The notes below the pieces were generated by a model. It was given only the letters and a program-made list of their open reading frames with translations. It was not told where the DNA came from and made no database searches. 64,000 bases of DNA from the NCBI RefSeq assembly GCF_035609205.1, contig NZ_CP141184.1, positions 4,285,001-4,349,000 on the forward strand, read 5' to 3'. Source of the stretch: Hymenobacter sp. GOD-10R. GTDB taxonomy: Bacteria; Bacteroidota; Bacteroidia; Cytophagales; Hymenobacteraceae. A program made the translations under genes and the position numbers. Within the stretch, counting starts at the first letter, position 1; each line of letters starts with the position of its first letter. Of the stretch, positions 34,659-44,238 are shown piece after piece.

Positions 34659-35216
34659 ATGACCAAGCTTTCTACTCCATCTCGGATAATGGGCCTAGCC
34701 ATGCTGATGCTATTCGTCGGCCTTGCTGTTTCGTCCTGTATCGCCACCCCCGACTATCCTGACACACCAGAAATCAGCTTCAAAAGCATTACGCAGCAGC
34801 GCTTTAAAACAGATGATGGGACTTTCGATAGTGTTAAGGTGACTATCTCCTTTAGGGACGGTGACGGGGACCTAGGTCTTAGTAACGATGATACAAACCC
34901 GCCATATCAGCAGAAGAATTTGGACGGAACCCTCAATCGGTTTTATAACAACTACTTTTTTCAAGCGCAGGTTCTTCGGAATGGCGAGTATAGGGATACC
35001 ATCTTGAATAAAGACCAACCCTACGATGGCCGATACCCGCTTCTCAACAACACCGGACGGGCAGAGCCGCTTAAAGGCGACTTGACCTTCAGTCAGCGGG
35101 TTTTTGTCGGAACTTTTTATTACGGCTCGAGAATACGCTATAAAGTAAGCATCGTGGATAGAGCTCTGCACGAGAGTAACACCATCTTTACCGATCCAAT
35201 TCTATTCGTTAGATAG
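34659..35216 (+). CDS. Lipoprotein of unknown function
   Basis: A 185-residue exported lipoprotein. The ATG at 34659 gives a signal peptide with lipobox VSSC (C27). The mature part is a single beta-rich domain that starts PDTPEISFKSI and includes FRDGDGDLGLSNDD, a possible calcium-binding loop. Such Bacteroidota lipoproteins are common near the cell surface, but I cannot name a function. It is monocistronic, with a terminator immediately downstream. Confidence 0.8.
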   Translation: MTKLSTPSRIMGLAMLMLFVGLAVSSCIATPDYPDTPEISFKSITQQRFKTDDGTFDSVKVTISFRDGDGDLGLSNDDTNPPYQQKNLDGTLNRFYNNYFFQAQVLRNGEYRDTILNKDQPYDGRYPLLNNTGRAEPLKGDLTFSQRVFVGTFYYGSRIRYKVSIVDRALHESNTIFTDPILFVR

Positions 35217-35243
35217 GGCTTAGCTCTCCCAGCTTCCCAAACG

Positions 35244-35284
35244 AAAGCCCGACCAGACACTAAGCGTCTGGTCGGGCTTTTTTA
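35244..35284. terminator. Terminator between lipoprotein and E1 genes
   Basis: AAAGCCCGACCAGAC and GTCTGGTCGGGCTTT form a 15-bp perfect stem with a short loop and a trailing T-run. It is shared by convergent genes. Confidence 0.9.
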
Positions 35285-35295
35285 TCACTAACGTG

Positions 35296-37710
35296 TTAGT
35301 AGATAGTAGGAAAACGCTTCGGGTCTGTTTCGTGCATGATTTCGTACACTACGTCGAACACGTCCTCCGCATTCGGCTTGCTGAAGTAGTCACCGTCGGT
35401 GCCATAGGGCGGGCGGTGCGCCTGCGCGGATAGGCAGCGGGGTTGGGCGTCGAGGTGCCGGTACGCTTGCTGCTCGTCGAGCACCTGCTGCAACATGTAG
35501 CCAGTAGCGCCGCCAGGCACGTCCTCATCGGTGAACACCACCCGGTTGGTTTTGCGGATGCTATCCACAATAAGGTGTTCTATATCGAAAGGTAGTAGCG
35601 TTTGTACGTCAATCACTTCCACTGATATGCCCACCTTAGCAAGCTGCCGAGCAGCGTCGAGCACAATGCGGCACATCGAGCCGTAGGTAACAATCGTTAC
35701 GTCGGAGCCTTCTAGCAGTACCTCTGGCACACCAAGCGGCACGGTGAACTCCCCAACGTTTTGCGGAATCGTTTCCTTGAGACGATAGCCGTTAAGACAC
35801 TCCACTACCACTGCAGGCTCGTCGGAGCGGAGCAGGGTATTATAAAACCCCGCGGCCTGGGTCATATTGCGCGGCACACACACGTGTATTCCCCGCAGGC
35901 TGTTCAATATCATACCCATAGGCGAACCAGCGTGCCACACTCCTTCAAGTCGGTGGCCGCGGGTACGCACGATCAGGGGTGCTTTCTGCCCCCCTTTCGT
36001 ACGATATTGAAGCGTAGCTAGATCATCGGACAAAATTTGGATAGCATAAAGCATGTAATCCAAATACTGGATTTCGGTGATGGGGCGCAAGCCACGCAAA
36101 GCGGCTCCTATTCCTTGCCCTATAATGGTGCTCTCGCGGATGCCGGTATCGGTGACGCGTAACTCGCCAAACTTGGCTTGCAAGCCAGCAAAGGCTTGGT
36201 TTACATCACCAATCTGCCCTACATCCTCCCCAATAGCAAAGATGGTAGGGTCGCGGCGGAAGTTCGCTTCGAAGCAGGCTTGCAGTACCTCGCGGGCATC
36301 TACTTGCGCGGCGTTAGGAGCAAATTCGGCCTTTACTTCCGTGATGTTTAGCGCGGCTTGTTCGCTCTGGCTGTAGAGGTAGGAGTTGTAGCGGTCCGCG
36401 TTATCGGCGGTGGCCTGCTCCAGCCACTGCTGCAACTCACGACGAGCAAATCCGCGCTGGCCGCGCACTTGGCGCAGGGCCCGCCGGGCCGTCCGGATAA
36501 TATCGGCGCGGAGTGCCGTGGGATTCTGCTTCAGGTGCTCGATGGACTTGTGCAGATTGTTGGGCTTCTCAGCCTCCGAAGCTAGCTTTTCTAGTAGCTG
36601 GGCTAGCTCCTCCCGCTCTTGCTGAATAGGATTGAAGAAGGCCTGCCAAGCAGCGCTACGCGCCTTTTTCACGGCATCCATCGCCTCATCTTCCAATCGA
36701 AAAAGCTCCTCGGGGGTTGCGTAGCCTTCTTTCAACAGCCACTGCCGCATCTTGCGCATGCAGTCATGCTCCTGCTCCCAGGCCAAGCGCTCCTTGCTCT
36801 TGTAGCGCTCGTGCGAGCCAGAAGTGGAGTGCCCTTGCGGTTGCGTGACCTCCGTAACGTGGATGAGCACCGGCACATGCTCGCGACGGCACAGCTCGGC
36901 GGCGCGCTGGTAGGTTTCGACTAGCGCTGGGTAGTCCCATCCCTTCACCACAAAGATTTCGAAGCCCTGCTCGCCGGGTCCATTGCGTTGGAAGCCCGCT
37001 AGTATTTCACTGATGCTCTGCTTGGTGGTTTGGTATTCGGCAGGCACCGAGATGCCGTAGTGGTCATCCCAGACCGATACCAGCATTGGAATCTGGAGAA
37101 CCCCGGCGGCATTGATGGCCTCAAAGAACATTCCTTCCGAAGTACTAGCGTTGCCAATGGTACCGAACGCTACTTCATTGCCATTCACCGAGAAATCGGT
37201 AAGGCCGTGCAACTCTGGGTTCTGGCGGTACAACTTGGAAGCATAGGCTAGGCCTACTAGGCGCGGCATCTGAGCGGCCGTCGGCGAAATATCAGCGCTA
37301 GAGTTCTTGCTGGAGGTCTGGGGCTTGAAGTTGCCATCTTCGTCGAGCAGACGCGTGGCGTAGTGCCCATTCATGCAACGGCCGCCGGTGGCGGGGTCCG
37401 CTTCCACGTCGGGGTGCGCGTAGAGTTGGGCGAAGTATTGCTGTAAGTTGAGCTCTCCGGCCGCGAGCATAAAGGTCTGGTCGCGGTAGTAGCCGGAGCG
37501 GAAATCACCCGCCTGGAATGCGCGGGCCATGGCCAGTTGGGGCAGCTCTTTGCCGTCGCCAAAGATGCCGAACTTAGCTTTACCCATAAATACCTCTTTG
37601 CGACCGGCCAACGAAGCCTGTCGGCTTTCCCAGCCAATGCGGTAATCACGCAGCAGTTCTTCTTTGCTCAAGGCAACAGCCGGAGCTAGGGCAGATTCGA
37701 CAGTAGACAT
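35296..37710 (-). CDS. Branched-chain 2-oxoacid dehydrogenase E1, fused alpha and beta subunits
   Basis: An 804-residue thiamine-diphosphate enzyme that decarboxylates branched-chain 2-oxoacids and transfers the acyl group to lipoyl-E2. The alpha part (about 1-340) has the ThDP-binding block ending GNASTSEGMFFEAINAAG and the phospho-loop region GHSTSGSHERYKS. The beta part (about 460-804) has FAIGEDVGQIGDVNQAFAGL, RVTDTGIRES and the C-terminal transketolase domain. Fusion of both subunits is usual in Bacteroidota. The E2 and E3 genes are elsewhere. ATG 37710 is chosen over an upstream TTG. Confidence 0.92.
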   Translation of the reverse strand: MSTVESALAPAVALSKEELLRDYRIGWESRQASLAGRKEVFMGKAKFGIFGDGKELPQLAMARAFQAGDFRSGYYRDQTFMLAAGELNLQQYFAQLYAHPDVEADPATGGRCMNGHYATRLLDEDGNFKPQTSSKNSSADISPTAAQMPRLVGLAYASKLYRQNPELHGLTDFSVNGNEVAFGTIGNASTSEGMFFEAINAAGVLQIPMLVSVWDDHYGISVPAEYQTTKQSISEILAGFQRNGPGEQGFEIFVVKGWDYPALVETYQRAAELCRREHVPVLIHVTEVTQPQGHSTSGSHERYKSKERLAWEQEHDCMRKMRQWLLKEGYATPEELFRLEDEAMDAVKKARSAAWQAFFNPIQQEREELAQLLEKLASEAEKPNNLHKSIEHLKQNPTALRADIIRTARRALRQVRGQRGFARRELQQWLEQATADNADRYNSYLYSQSEQAALNITEVKAEFAPNAAQVDAREVLQACFEANFRRDPTIFAIGEDVGQIGDVNQAFAGLQAKFGELRVTDTGIRESTIIGQGIGAALRGLRPITEIQYLDYMLYAIQILSDDLATLQYRTKGGQKAPLIVRTRGHRLEGVWHAGSPMGMILNSLRGIHVCVPRNMTQAAGFYNTLLRSDEPAVVVECLNGYRLKETIPQNVGEFTVPLGVPEVLLEGSDVTIVTYGSMCRIVLDAARQLAKVGISVEVIDVQTLLPFDIEHLIVDSIRKTNRVVFTDEDVPGGATGYMLQQVLDEQQAYRHLDAQPRCLSAQAHRPPYGTDGDYFSKPNAEDVFDVVYEIMHETDPKRFPTIY

Positions 37711-37864
37711 AAAAAACAAAACGGGTGGACAACAAGCAACTGAAACGAATCAGGTGCGCCTAGGCTGCAAACTCGGAGCAAAAGTACAGATTTTGGGAAA
37801 GACGCTAGGTGGCCCCTAGGTTTGGGCTGCTTTGGGCAGCCATGCAGCCCGGAACGTTTTTAGT

Positions 37865-37872
37865 TATCTTTG
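37865..37872 (+). promoter_or_regulatory. Possible -7 box upstream of DUF1573 gene
   Basis: TATCTTTG is a perfect TAnnTTTG match 123 bp before the ATG. No TTG lies at the 21-bp position, so this rests on the box alone. Confidence 0.35.
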
Positions 37873-37994
37873 TGGTACTGTGCTAGTAGCTTCTACCATG
37901 CACGCTTACGAGCAAGGTAATTATACGGCTGTCATTGCTCACAGCTGCTTTCTTTTCGCCTTCAAATTCATACATCAGTTTTTATTCCTACCCT

Positions 37995-38777
37995 ATGAAA
38001 AAGTTCGCCTCCCTTTTGTTTGGCCTCGGTCTCTTGCTGACCCACTTAGGTGCTCAGGCGCAAGGCATCATGACCTTCGAAAAAGATGCCCATGACTTCG
38101 GCAACGTCCCCGAAGGCACGATGGCTACCTATGAATTTAAGTTTAAGAACACCGGTAATCAGCCCGTCGTAATTGCCAACGTGCAGGCGTCTTGTGGCTG
38201 TACTACCCCCGACTGGACCAAAACGCCTGTGCTGCCAGGCAAAATTGGCATGGTGAAAGCCGTTTACAGCAGCGCGGGCCGTCCGGGCGTATTCAATAAA
38301 ACCGTAACGGTAACCAGCAACGCGGCTACCCCAAGCACCGTGCTCAGCATCAAAGGCACCGTGCTCGGCAAGGACGAGATGAAGACCAAGCTTACTCCAG
38401 CCCAGCTAGCTCAGTCGCCTCACGCCAAACTAAACACGACCACCCACGATTTCGGCAAGGTGGAAGTGGGCCAGCAGCCGGTAGTACGCCTCACGGTGCA
38501 GAACACCGGCAAACAAGATTTAGTGATGGGCATGCTTTCTTCTACGTGCAACTGCGTAGGTTATAAGGCTGCGCCACAACCCATTAAACCCGGCCAGAGT
38601 GTACCCGTTGAGCTAGTGTATGCTCCTCGCCAAGCCGGACAGAGCATGGAAGTGGTTACCATGAGTTCCAACGACCTGAATGGCGATTCCAAAGTAACGT
38701 TGCGGGCGAACGTCGTACGCGACCTGAATGCAGCCAGCATGGTGAAGGAGAGCGGCACGGCCGTTCCGTTTAAGTAG
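37995..38777 (+). CDS. Secreted tandem DUF1573 protein
   Basis: A 260-residue exported protein with a signal peptide (about 1-22). Two immunoglobulin-like DUF1573 repeats follow: MTFEKDAHDFGNVPEGTMATYEFKFKN with ASCGCTTPDW, and LNTTTHDFGKVEVGQQPVVRLTVQN with STCNCVGYKAAP. Each carries paired Cys residues. The family is abundant in Bacteroidota, and its role in the envelope is not established. Confidence 0.88.
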   Translation: MKKFASLLFGLGLLLTHLGAQAQGIMTFEKDAHDFGNVPEGTMATYEFKFKNTGNQPVVIANVQASCGCTTPDWTKTPVLPGKIGMVKAVYSSAGRPGVFNKTVTVTSNAATPSTVLSIKGTVLGKDEMKTKLTPAQLAQSPHAKLNTTTHDFGKVEVGQQPVVRLTVQNTGKQDLVMGMLSSTCNCVGYKAAPQPIKPGQSVPVELVYAPRQAGQSMEVVTMSSNDLNGDSKVTLRANVVRDLNAASMVKESGTAVPFK

Positions 38778-38884
38778 CGTGCAGCATGAAGCTCCTGCTT
38801 CGCGCATCGTGGAACGATAATCGTTTGGGACTGTTTCTCAGAACGAGCTATTCCACGGTGCGCGGCGCAGGAGCTTCGCGCTAT
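38774..38884. repeat. Palindromic intergenic repeat, degenerate copy
   Basis: Starting at the DUF1573 stop codon, GAAGCTCCTGCTTCGCGCATCG and, about 40 bp further, the near-complement ending GGAGCTTCGCGCTATAC form an imperfect inverted repeat. The arms are clearly homologous to the element at 58478-58580. Confidence 0.6.
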
Positions 38885-38890
38885 ACATCG

Positions 38891-38898
38891 TATCTTTG
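38891..38898 (+). promoter_or_regulatory. Possible -7 box of ald
   Basis: TATCTTTG, a perfect TAnnTTTG match, lies 51 bp upstream of the ald start and just beyond the palindromic repeat. No well-placed TTG was seen. Confidence 0.4.
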
Positions 38899-38949
38899 TC
38901 GCCGTTTTTCCACTCCTAGTTTTTCCTCTATCACCCTTCTCCTCTCACC

Positions 38950-40077
38950 ATGATTATCGGTGTTCCAAAAGAAATTAAGAATAACGAAAACCGTGTAGGT
39001 CTCACGCCCGCAGGCGTTGCGGAACTGCGCAAGCATCACCACACGGTGTACGTGCAGGCTTCAGCTGGCCTCGGCAGCGGCTTCCAAGACACTGAATACG
39101 AACAAGCTGGCGCCGTAATCCTGCCTACAATTGCCGATGTGTACGGCCAAGCCGAGATGATCGTGAAGGTGAAGGAGCCGATTCAGGAAGAATACGCCTT
39201 GATCAAGGAAGGACAACTGCTGTTCACGTACTTCCACTTTGCTTCAAGCGAAGATCTTACGCACGCCATGATCGAGCGCAAGGCCACGTGCCTCGCCTAC
39301 GAAACTGTAGAACGCGCCGACCGGTCGTTGCCCCTACTCATTCCGATGAGTGAGGTAGCCGGCCGCATGGCCCCGCAGGAAGGCGCTAAGTACCTAGAGA
39401 AACCCCTAAAAGGCCGCGGCATTCTGCTCGGCGGCGTGCCCGGCGTGAAGCCAGCGCACGTGCTGGTGCTAGGTGGGGGCATTGTGGGTACCCAAGCCGC
39501 GAAAATTGCCGCTGGCCTAGGTGCTCAGGTTACGTTGATGGACATCAGCCTGAACCGTCTGCGTGAGCTAGACGATATCATGCCCAAGAACGTGTCGACG
39601 GTGTACTCCAACGAGTACAACATCCGCGAAGCCATCAAAACGGCCGACCTAATCGTAGGTGCTGTGCTAATTCCTGGAGCGAAAGCGCCTCACCTGATTA
39701 CCCGCGACATGCTTAAGACCATGAAGCCCGGCACTGTGCTCGTCGACGTGGCTGTGGACCAGGGCGGCTGCATCGAAACCTGCAAGCCTACCACCCACGA
39801 AGATCCCACCTTCATCATCGACGACATCGTGCACTACTGCGTGGCCAACATGCCCGGCGCGGTACCTTACACCAGCACCCTAGCGCTGACCAACGCCACC
39901 CTGCCCTACGCTGTGAAGCTAGCTAACCAGGGCTGGCAGGAGGCCTGCCGTCAAAACGCAGACTTACGCCTCGGCCTGAACGTCGTAAATGGCGAAGTGG
40001 TCTATAAGGGCGTTGCGGAAGCTTGGAACCTGCCTTTGGTAAGTGTAGAATCGGTATTAGAGCCAGCTCACGCCTAA
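38950..40077 (+). CDS. ald: Alanine dehydrogenase
   Basis: A 375-residue enzyme that interconverts L-alanine with pyruvate and ammonium using NAD. The N-terminal [23 protein letters not shown] is the family signature. [28 protein letters not shown] is the NAD-binding loop, and the active-site Lys and His lie in VKVKEP and YFHFASS. Length matches the family (about 370). A terminator follows 18 bases later. Confidence 0.96.
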   Translation: MIIGVPKEIKNNENRVGLTPAGVAELRKHHHTVYVQASAGLGSGFQDTEYEQAGAVILPTIADVYGQAEMIVKVKEPIQEEYALIKEGQLLFTYFHFASSEDLTHAMIERKATCLAYETVERADRSLPLLIPMSEVAGRMAPQEGAKYLEKPLKGRGILLGGVPGVKPAHVLVLGGGIVGTQAAKIAAGLGAQVTLMDISLNRLRELDDIMPKNVSTVYSNEYNIREAIKTADLIVGAVLIPGAKAPHLITRDMLKTMKPGTVLVDVAVDQGGCIETCKPTTHEDPTFIIDDIVHYCVANMPGAVPYTSTLALTNATLPYAVKLANQGWQEACRQNADLRLGLNVVNGEVVYKGVAEAWNLPLVSVESVLEPAHA

Positions 40078-40085
40078 AGTTTGCT

Positions 40086-40093
40086 TACCTTTG
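40086..40093 (+). promoter_or_regulatory. Possible -7 box upstream of SUKH gene
   Basis: TACCTTTG is a perfect TAnnTTTG match between the ald stop and the terminator stem. If used, the transcript would begin inside the hairpin, so this is weak. Confidence 0.25.
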
Positions 40094-40095
40094 TC

Positions 40096-40130
40096 AAAAG
40101 CCTTCCTGACGCTCCGTTGGGAAGGCTTTT
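40096..40130 (+). terminator. Intrinsic terminator of ald
   Basis: AAAAGCCTTCC and GGAAGGCTTTT form an 11-bp perfect stem over a 13-base loop. It lies 19 bases after the ald stop and supports the downstream start at 40163. Confidence 0.82.
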
Positions 40131-40162
40131 ATTCTTTTGCTGATACCGCTTCCTTTGTTTGC

Positions 40163-40765
40163 ATGATCGGAATTCTTTTCACTGGCGCTCCTATTGCCAG
40201 TGCCACGACCCTAGCCCTCCTTCCTTCCTATCTTCAGAACTTTCTCCGCCAGCAAAATGGGGTAGTCGCCTACTTCGGCGGGCTGCACATCCGCGGTTGC
40301 GGTGGAGTGCCCGCCTGGCATTCACTAGAGGAAGCGTGGCACGGCCCAAATGCGTTTTGGCGCACTTATGACACCGTAGAGCGGACGGACATTCCGTTTG
40401 CGCAAGATTGCCTAGGCAACCAGTTTTTACTGCGACAAGAAGCCGTGTACTTCCTCGACACCGAAACCGGCGAGCTAGCTGACCTAGAGGTAGATTTCAA
40501 GCACTTCTTGTTTGGTGTGGAGAAATTCCCAGTTGACGCCCTCGGTATGCAGCCGCTGCGCACCTTTCAGCAGGGTGGCGGCGTACTTCCACCCGGTCAG
40601 CTACTAAGCCTTTATCCACCGGCCTGCATTGCCACGGATAGCAAAACAAAGCCAAGCATTAAAGCCGTACCTAGCGTTGAACGGCTAGCTTGGCTAGCTG
40701 ACTTCTACAAGAAAATCAAAGGCTTACCCGACGGCCAATCTATTCAGTTTAAGTCGGGCGAATAA
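40163..40765 (+). CDS. SMI1/KNR4 (SUKH)-like protein
   Basis: A 200-residue protein. The pattern LPSYLQNFLRQQNGVVAYFGGLHIRGCGG, then PFAQDCLGNQFLLRQEAVYFLDTETGE, resembles SUKH-family proteins, whose members often serve as immunity proteins against contact-dependent toxins or as regulators. No toxin gene is adjacent. ATG 40163 is used because the frame upstream crosses the ald terminator. It nearly touches the downstream transferase gene, so both may be co-transcribed. Confidence 0.68.
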   Translation: MIGILFTGAPIASATTLALLPSYLQNFLRQQNGVVAYFGGLHIRGCGGVPAWHSLEEAWHGPNAFWRTYDTVERTDIPFAQDCLGNQFLLRQEAVYFLDTETGELADLEVDFKHFLFGVEKFPVDALGMQPLRTFQQGGGVLPPGQLLSLYPPACIATDSKTKPSIKAVPSVERLAWLADFYKKIKGLPDGQSIQFKSGE

Positions 40766-40766
40766 C

Positions 40767-42692
40767 GTGGCAGCGCGTGTGCCTTCCCTTGCTTTGCGCC
40801 TCTTACTGCGGCGCTTTTCCATGCTGCTCGGTTTGTATCTGCTGCTGCGGATCGGCTTTTACGTAGCTAACCACGACGTCTTCCGCGAGGCCTCAAGCGG
40901 CCAGGTCCTTTGGGCGTTCTGGCACGGTTTCCGGTTCGATATTGCCGGGTTGCTGCTGCTCAATCTGCCGTTTGTGGTGTTGTCGTTGGTGCCGGCCTTT
41001 GGGCGCAATTGGCAGCGGGCACTACGCGGGATCTATCTGGTGCTGAACTCGGTAGGCCTAGCCTTGAATATTGTTGACACCGAGTACTTTAAGTTTATTG
41101 GGCGGCGCACATCCAACGAACTGTCCACCATTGGCTCCGACGTATCGCGCCAGGCCGTGCAGCTGCTAGGGCACTACTGGTATCTACTGATTCCATTCAT
41201 CGCGCTGATGCTACTGCTCGGCTACTTGTACCCGATGCCGGGGCAACAGCCTGCTGTGTCTGCCACCTCCGCTAAACCGCTGCAGCGGTTTGGCTGGCAA
41301 GCCGTGGAAGTAGCGCTGGTGGCACTTGCGGTAGTGCTCGGCATCCGAGGTGGCTTGCAGCTGAAGCCCTTGCGCACAGGCCATGCGTTTGTGCAGCAGC
41401 CAGCCCTACTCGGCCACTTGGCCCTAAATAGCACCTTCACGTTTTTGAAAAGCCTAGGGTATCAGCCGGCCGAACACAAGCAGTATTTCGCTTCTCCGGC
41501 TGCCCTGCGGCACGCATTAGCGGCTCGACCGCTGCCAGCTCGCTCTGCCATGGGCGCGCCCCTACGCGACAATGTGGTCGTGTTGCTGCTCGAAAGCTTT
41601 GCTTCGGAGTATACCGGCATCGAAAACAACGGTCAAGGCTACACGCCCTTCTTTGACTCGCTGGCCACTAAAAGCTTATTCTTTCGTGAGCATTACGCCA
41701 ATGGTCGTCGTTCTATCGAAGCATTGCCGGCTGTGCTGGCGGGGCTACCCTCTCTTATGGAAGGCCCCTTTATCACATCAAATTACCAAACTGACGAGCT
41801 ACATGGCCTAGGTGAGGTGCTGGGGCGGCAGGGCTATACCACGTCTATGTTTCATGGGGCGCAGAATGGCACCATGGGCTTCAACACCTTTGCCGGTATT
41901 GCGGGCGTTCAGCGGTATTATGGCCTATCGGAGTACCCCGGCGGCGCTAACAGCCCCGACTACGATGGTCACTGGGGCATCTTCGACGAGCCTTACCTCC
42001 AATACTTTAGCCAGCAGCTAGGGAAGCAGCCCGAGCCTTTTTTCTCTACCCTATTCACCCTCAGCTCGCACGAGCCTTTCACGGTGCCGGCGCAATATCA
42101 GGGCCGTTTTCCGGCTGGTGATTTGCCTATCCACGCTACCATTGGCTACACGGACAATGCCCTGCGAAAGTTTTTTGCGGCCGCAAGTCGTCAGCCGTGG
42201 TACAAGCACACGTTGTTTATTTTGCTCGCCGACCACACCTCGCAGACGAGCCGGGCGGGGTACCAGAATGCGCTGGGTAGCTACAAAACACCGTTACTGC
42301 TCTTTCATCCGGGCCGCCAACTCCCGGCCGCCGACGTGCACCGCATCACGCAGCAAGCCGACGTGCCCGCTACTGTACTCGACTACCTAGGTCTGCGCGC
42401 CAACCGCCAACTTCTGCCTTTCGGCTACTCCGTTTTCGACCAGGGCACAACCGGCCGGGCACTTTACCTAAGCGGTGGCTCCTACTTCTTGGTGCACCGC
42501 GACCTTGTGACGGAACTTACGGCTGATAACCAAGTATTGCTTTACCCTTATCAGACGCACACCATTTCAACCGAGTCGCTCCCCCACCCCGATGTGCGTA
42601 GAGTACAGCAATACGGTGACGAGCTAAAGGCATGTGTGCAGTTCTTCGTGAACGGGCTTTCTGATAATCAGCTTTATAAGGCAGGGAATTAG
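40767..42692 (+). CDS. Membrane alkaline-phosphatase-superfamily transferase (LTA synthase/MdoB-like)
   Basis: A 641-residue protein with about five N-terminal TM helices (to about 210) and an external sulfatase-type domain. Metal-site motifs are VVVLLLESFASEY, the nucleophile-region YANGRRSIEALPAVLAG, MFHGAQNGTMGFNTF, TLSSHEPF and LFILLADHTSQTS. In this family the enzyme moves phosphoglycerol or phosphoethanolamine to envelope glycans or lipids. The start is GTG at 40767, one base after the SUKH stop; ATG 40821 would cut the first TM helix. Confidence 0.88.
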   Translation: MAARVPSLALRLLLRRFSMLLGLYLLLRIGFYVANHDVFREASSGQVLWAFWHGFRFDIAGLLLLNLPFVVLSLVPAFGRNWQRALRGIYLVLNSVGLALNIVDTEYFKFIGRRTSNELSTIGSDVSRQAVQLLGHYWYLLIPFIALMLLLGYLYPMPGQQPAVSATSAKPLQRFGWQAVEVALVALAVVLGIRGGLQLKPLRTGHAFVQQPALLGHLALNSTFTFLKSLGYQPAEHKQYFASPAALRHALAARPLPARSAMGAPLRDNVVVLLLESFASEYTGIENNGQGYTPFFDSLATKSLFFREHYANGRRSIEALPAVLAGLPSLMEGPFITSNYQTDELHGLGEVLGRQGYTTSMFHGAQNGTMGFNTFAGIAGVQRYYGLSEYPGGANSPDYDGHWGIFDEPYLQYFSQQLGKQPEPFFSTLFTLSSHEPFTVPAQYQGRFPAGDLPIHATIGYTDNALRKFFAAASRQPWYKHTLFILLADHTSQTSRAGYQNALGSYKTPLLLFHPGRQLPAADVHRITQQADVPATVLDYLGLRANRQLLPFGYSVFDQGTTGRALYLSGGSYFLVHRDLVTELTADNQVLLYPYQTHTISTESLPHPDVRRVQQYGDELKACVQFFVNGLSDNQLYKAGN

Positions 42693-43162
42693 CTAGAAGC
42701 GCCGGAAAGTAGCTGAGCAGCAGCATAGTCTGGAATTTCAGCTAGCTGCTCATTGCGCCGCTGCACAAAATCGACGCGCCAGCAATAATGCTGTAAGCCA
42801 TTGGTGAGCAGCAATAACGGCGCACCAATCGTCTGGTTGTACGTAGCCGCTTGGTGGGCTACAGCGGCTGTGATGGGCACCGTCGTCGCCTTGCACTCGA
42901 CCAACAATAAGGGTTGGCCAGCCGAGTTGAAAGCGCACAAATCCGTGCGTTTTTGGCGCTGATTGTACGCGTGGCCCCGTTCTAAGGTCAACAGGCCGCG
43001 TGGGTAGCCAAGGTGCTCAATCAGGTAATGAACGACGTGCTGACGCACCCATTCTTCTGGCGTCAGGACTACGTTCTTGCGGCGTAAAACGTCCCAGATT
43101 AGCGAATTCGGGCCTGATTTTGTAACTTTGTATTCGAAAGGCGGCAGGTTTAGCGCTTGCAT
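42689..43162 (-). CDS. HSDR_N-type PD-(D/E)XK domain protein
   Basis: A 157-residue stand-alone protein matching the N-terminal nuclease domain of type I restriction HsdR subunits. The motif RTDLCAF...LLLVECKA gives the D and ExK of the PD-(D/E)XK fold. No helicase, HsdM or HsdS is nearby. Such single-domain proteins are widespread in Bacteroidota and have no known restriction role. It overlaps the convergent gene by four bases. ATG 43162 is chosen over GTG 43165. Confidence 0.8.
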   Translation of the reverse strand: MQALNLPPFEYKVTKSGPNSLIWDVLRRKNVVLTPEEWVRQHVVHYLIEHLGYPRGLLTLERGHAYNQRQKRTDLCAFNSAGQPLLLVECKATTVPITAAVAHQAATYNQTIGAPLLLLTNGLQHYCWRVDFVQRRNEQLAEIPDYAAAQLLSGASS

Positions 43163-43405
43163 CACCTACAAAGGTACCGCTCGGAGCGTCTGTTTCCGCT
43201 TTTCACTGGGGTGCCGTCGTACAGTTTTGTGTGACGGCTTTTTTGTTTATAAAAGGCTGGTTGTTGAACAGCTAAACAGTCAAATTGCTATTGGGATAAA
43301 CCTGATCATTTCCGAAACCCTAACTAGCTAGCTTCCTCTATTATTAAACAATCAACCTTTCAACAATTAGCCATTTCCTAATCAACCATATAACCATTTA
43401 ACTGC

Positions 43406-44179
43406 ATGAAAGACAAAGCCTCCATTGTGGAGAATTGGCTGCCGCGCTACACGGGCGTTCCGCTCAAAGAGTTTGGGCAATATATTCTCCTGACTAACTT
43501 CATCAACTACGTGCAAATGTTTGCTCAGCAGTTTGGTGTTGAGGTGCGCGGACTAGATAAGCCAATGCAAACGGCAACGGCAAACAATATCACGATCATC
43601 AACTTCGGCATGGGCTCGCCGATGGCGGCCACCGTCATGGATTTGCTCTCCGCCATCAATCCCAAAGCGGCGCTTTTCCTAGGTAAATGCGGTGGCCTGA
43701 AAAGCAAGACCAAGCTAGGTGACTTGATTCTACCTATCGCGGCTATTCGCGGCGAAGGTACTTCCGACGACTACCTACCTCCGGAAATCCCCGCACTGCC
43801 CTCTTTCCGTCTGCAACGCGCTGTTTCTTCAATGATCAAGAAACACGAGAAGGACTATTGGACCGGCACGGTGTACACGACCAACCGTCGGGTGTGGGAA
43901 CACGACGCCGCTTTCAAGGACTACCTGCGCCAGATCCGGGCCATGGCCGTGGACATGGAAACGGCGACCATCTTCGTGGTAGGCTTTATTAACGAGATTC
44001 CGCACGGCGCGCTGCTGCTGGTATCAGATAACCCCATGACGCCAGAAGGCGTGAAAACCGCTGAGAGCGACTCGAAAGTAACGTCGGGCTACGTGCAGGC
44101 ACACCTTCAAATCGGTATCGATTCCTTGATTGAATTGCAGAACTCCGGCGAGTCGGTGAAGCACTTGCGGTTTGAATAA
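43406..44179 (+). CDS. amn: AMP nucleosidase
   Basis: A 257-residue nucleosidase that splits AMP into adenine and ribose 5-phosphate. The phosphorylase fold shows INFGMGSPMAATVMDLL, ALFLGKCGGLKSK, GEGTSDDYLPPEIP, MAVDMETATIF and LLVSDNPMTPEGVKT. The short form without the N-terminal E. coli domain is standard in Bacteroidota. A possible TAACTTTG box lies at 43119-43126, inside the divergent gene. Confidence 0.9.
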   Translation: MKDKASIVENWLPRYTGVPLKEFGQYILLTNFINYVQMFAQQFGVEVRGLDKPMQTATANNITIINFGMGSPMAATVMDLLSAINPKAALFLGKCGGLKSKTKLGDLILPIAAIRGEGTSDDYLPPEIPALPSFRLQRAVSSMIKKHEKDYWTGTVYTTNRRVWEHDAAFKDYLRQIRAMAVDMETATIFVVGFINEIPHGALLLVSDNPMTPEGVKTAESDSKVTSGYVQAHLQIGIDSLIELQNSGESVKHLRFE

Positions 44180-44182
44180 GCG

Positions 44183-44238
44183 CGTGGAACCTTGACCTAG
44201 CTAGCTGATTCGTCAGTTGCCAGGAGCTAGGTTCCACG
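44183..44238 (+). terminator. Probable terminator of amn
   Basis: CGTGGAACC (44183-44191) pairs with GGTTCCACG (44230-44238), followed by TTTGCTTTT. The loop is long (38 bases) and includes CTAGCTAG. It overlaps the only near-standard start codon of the flippase gene. Confidence 0.6.

Noticed and set aside
42689..43162. Restriction-modification system at the HSDR_N gene
   Set aside because: Only the nuclease-like domain is present; methylase, specificity and helicase genes are absent.
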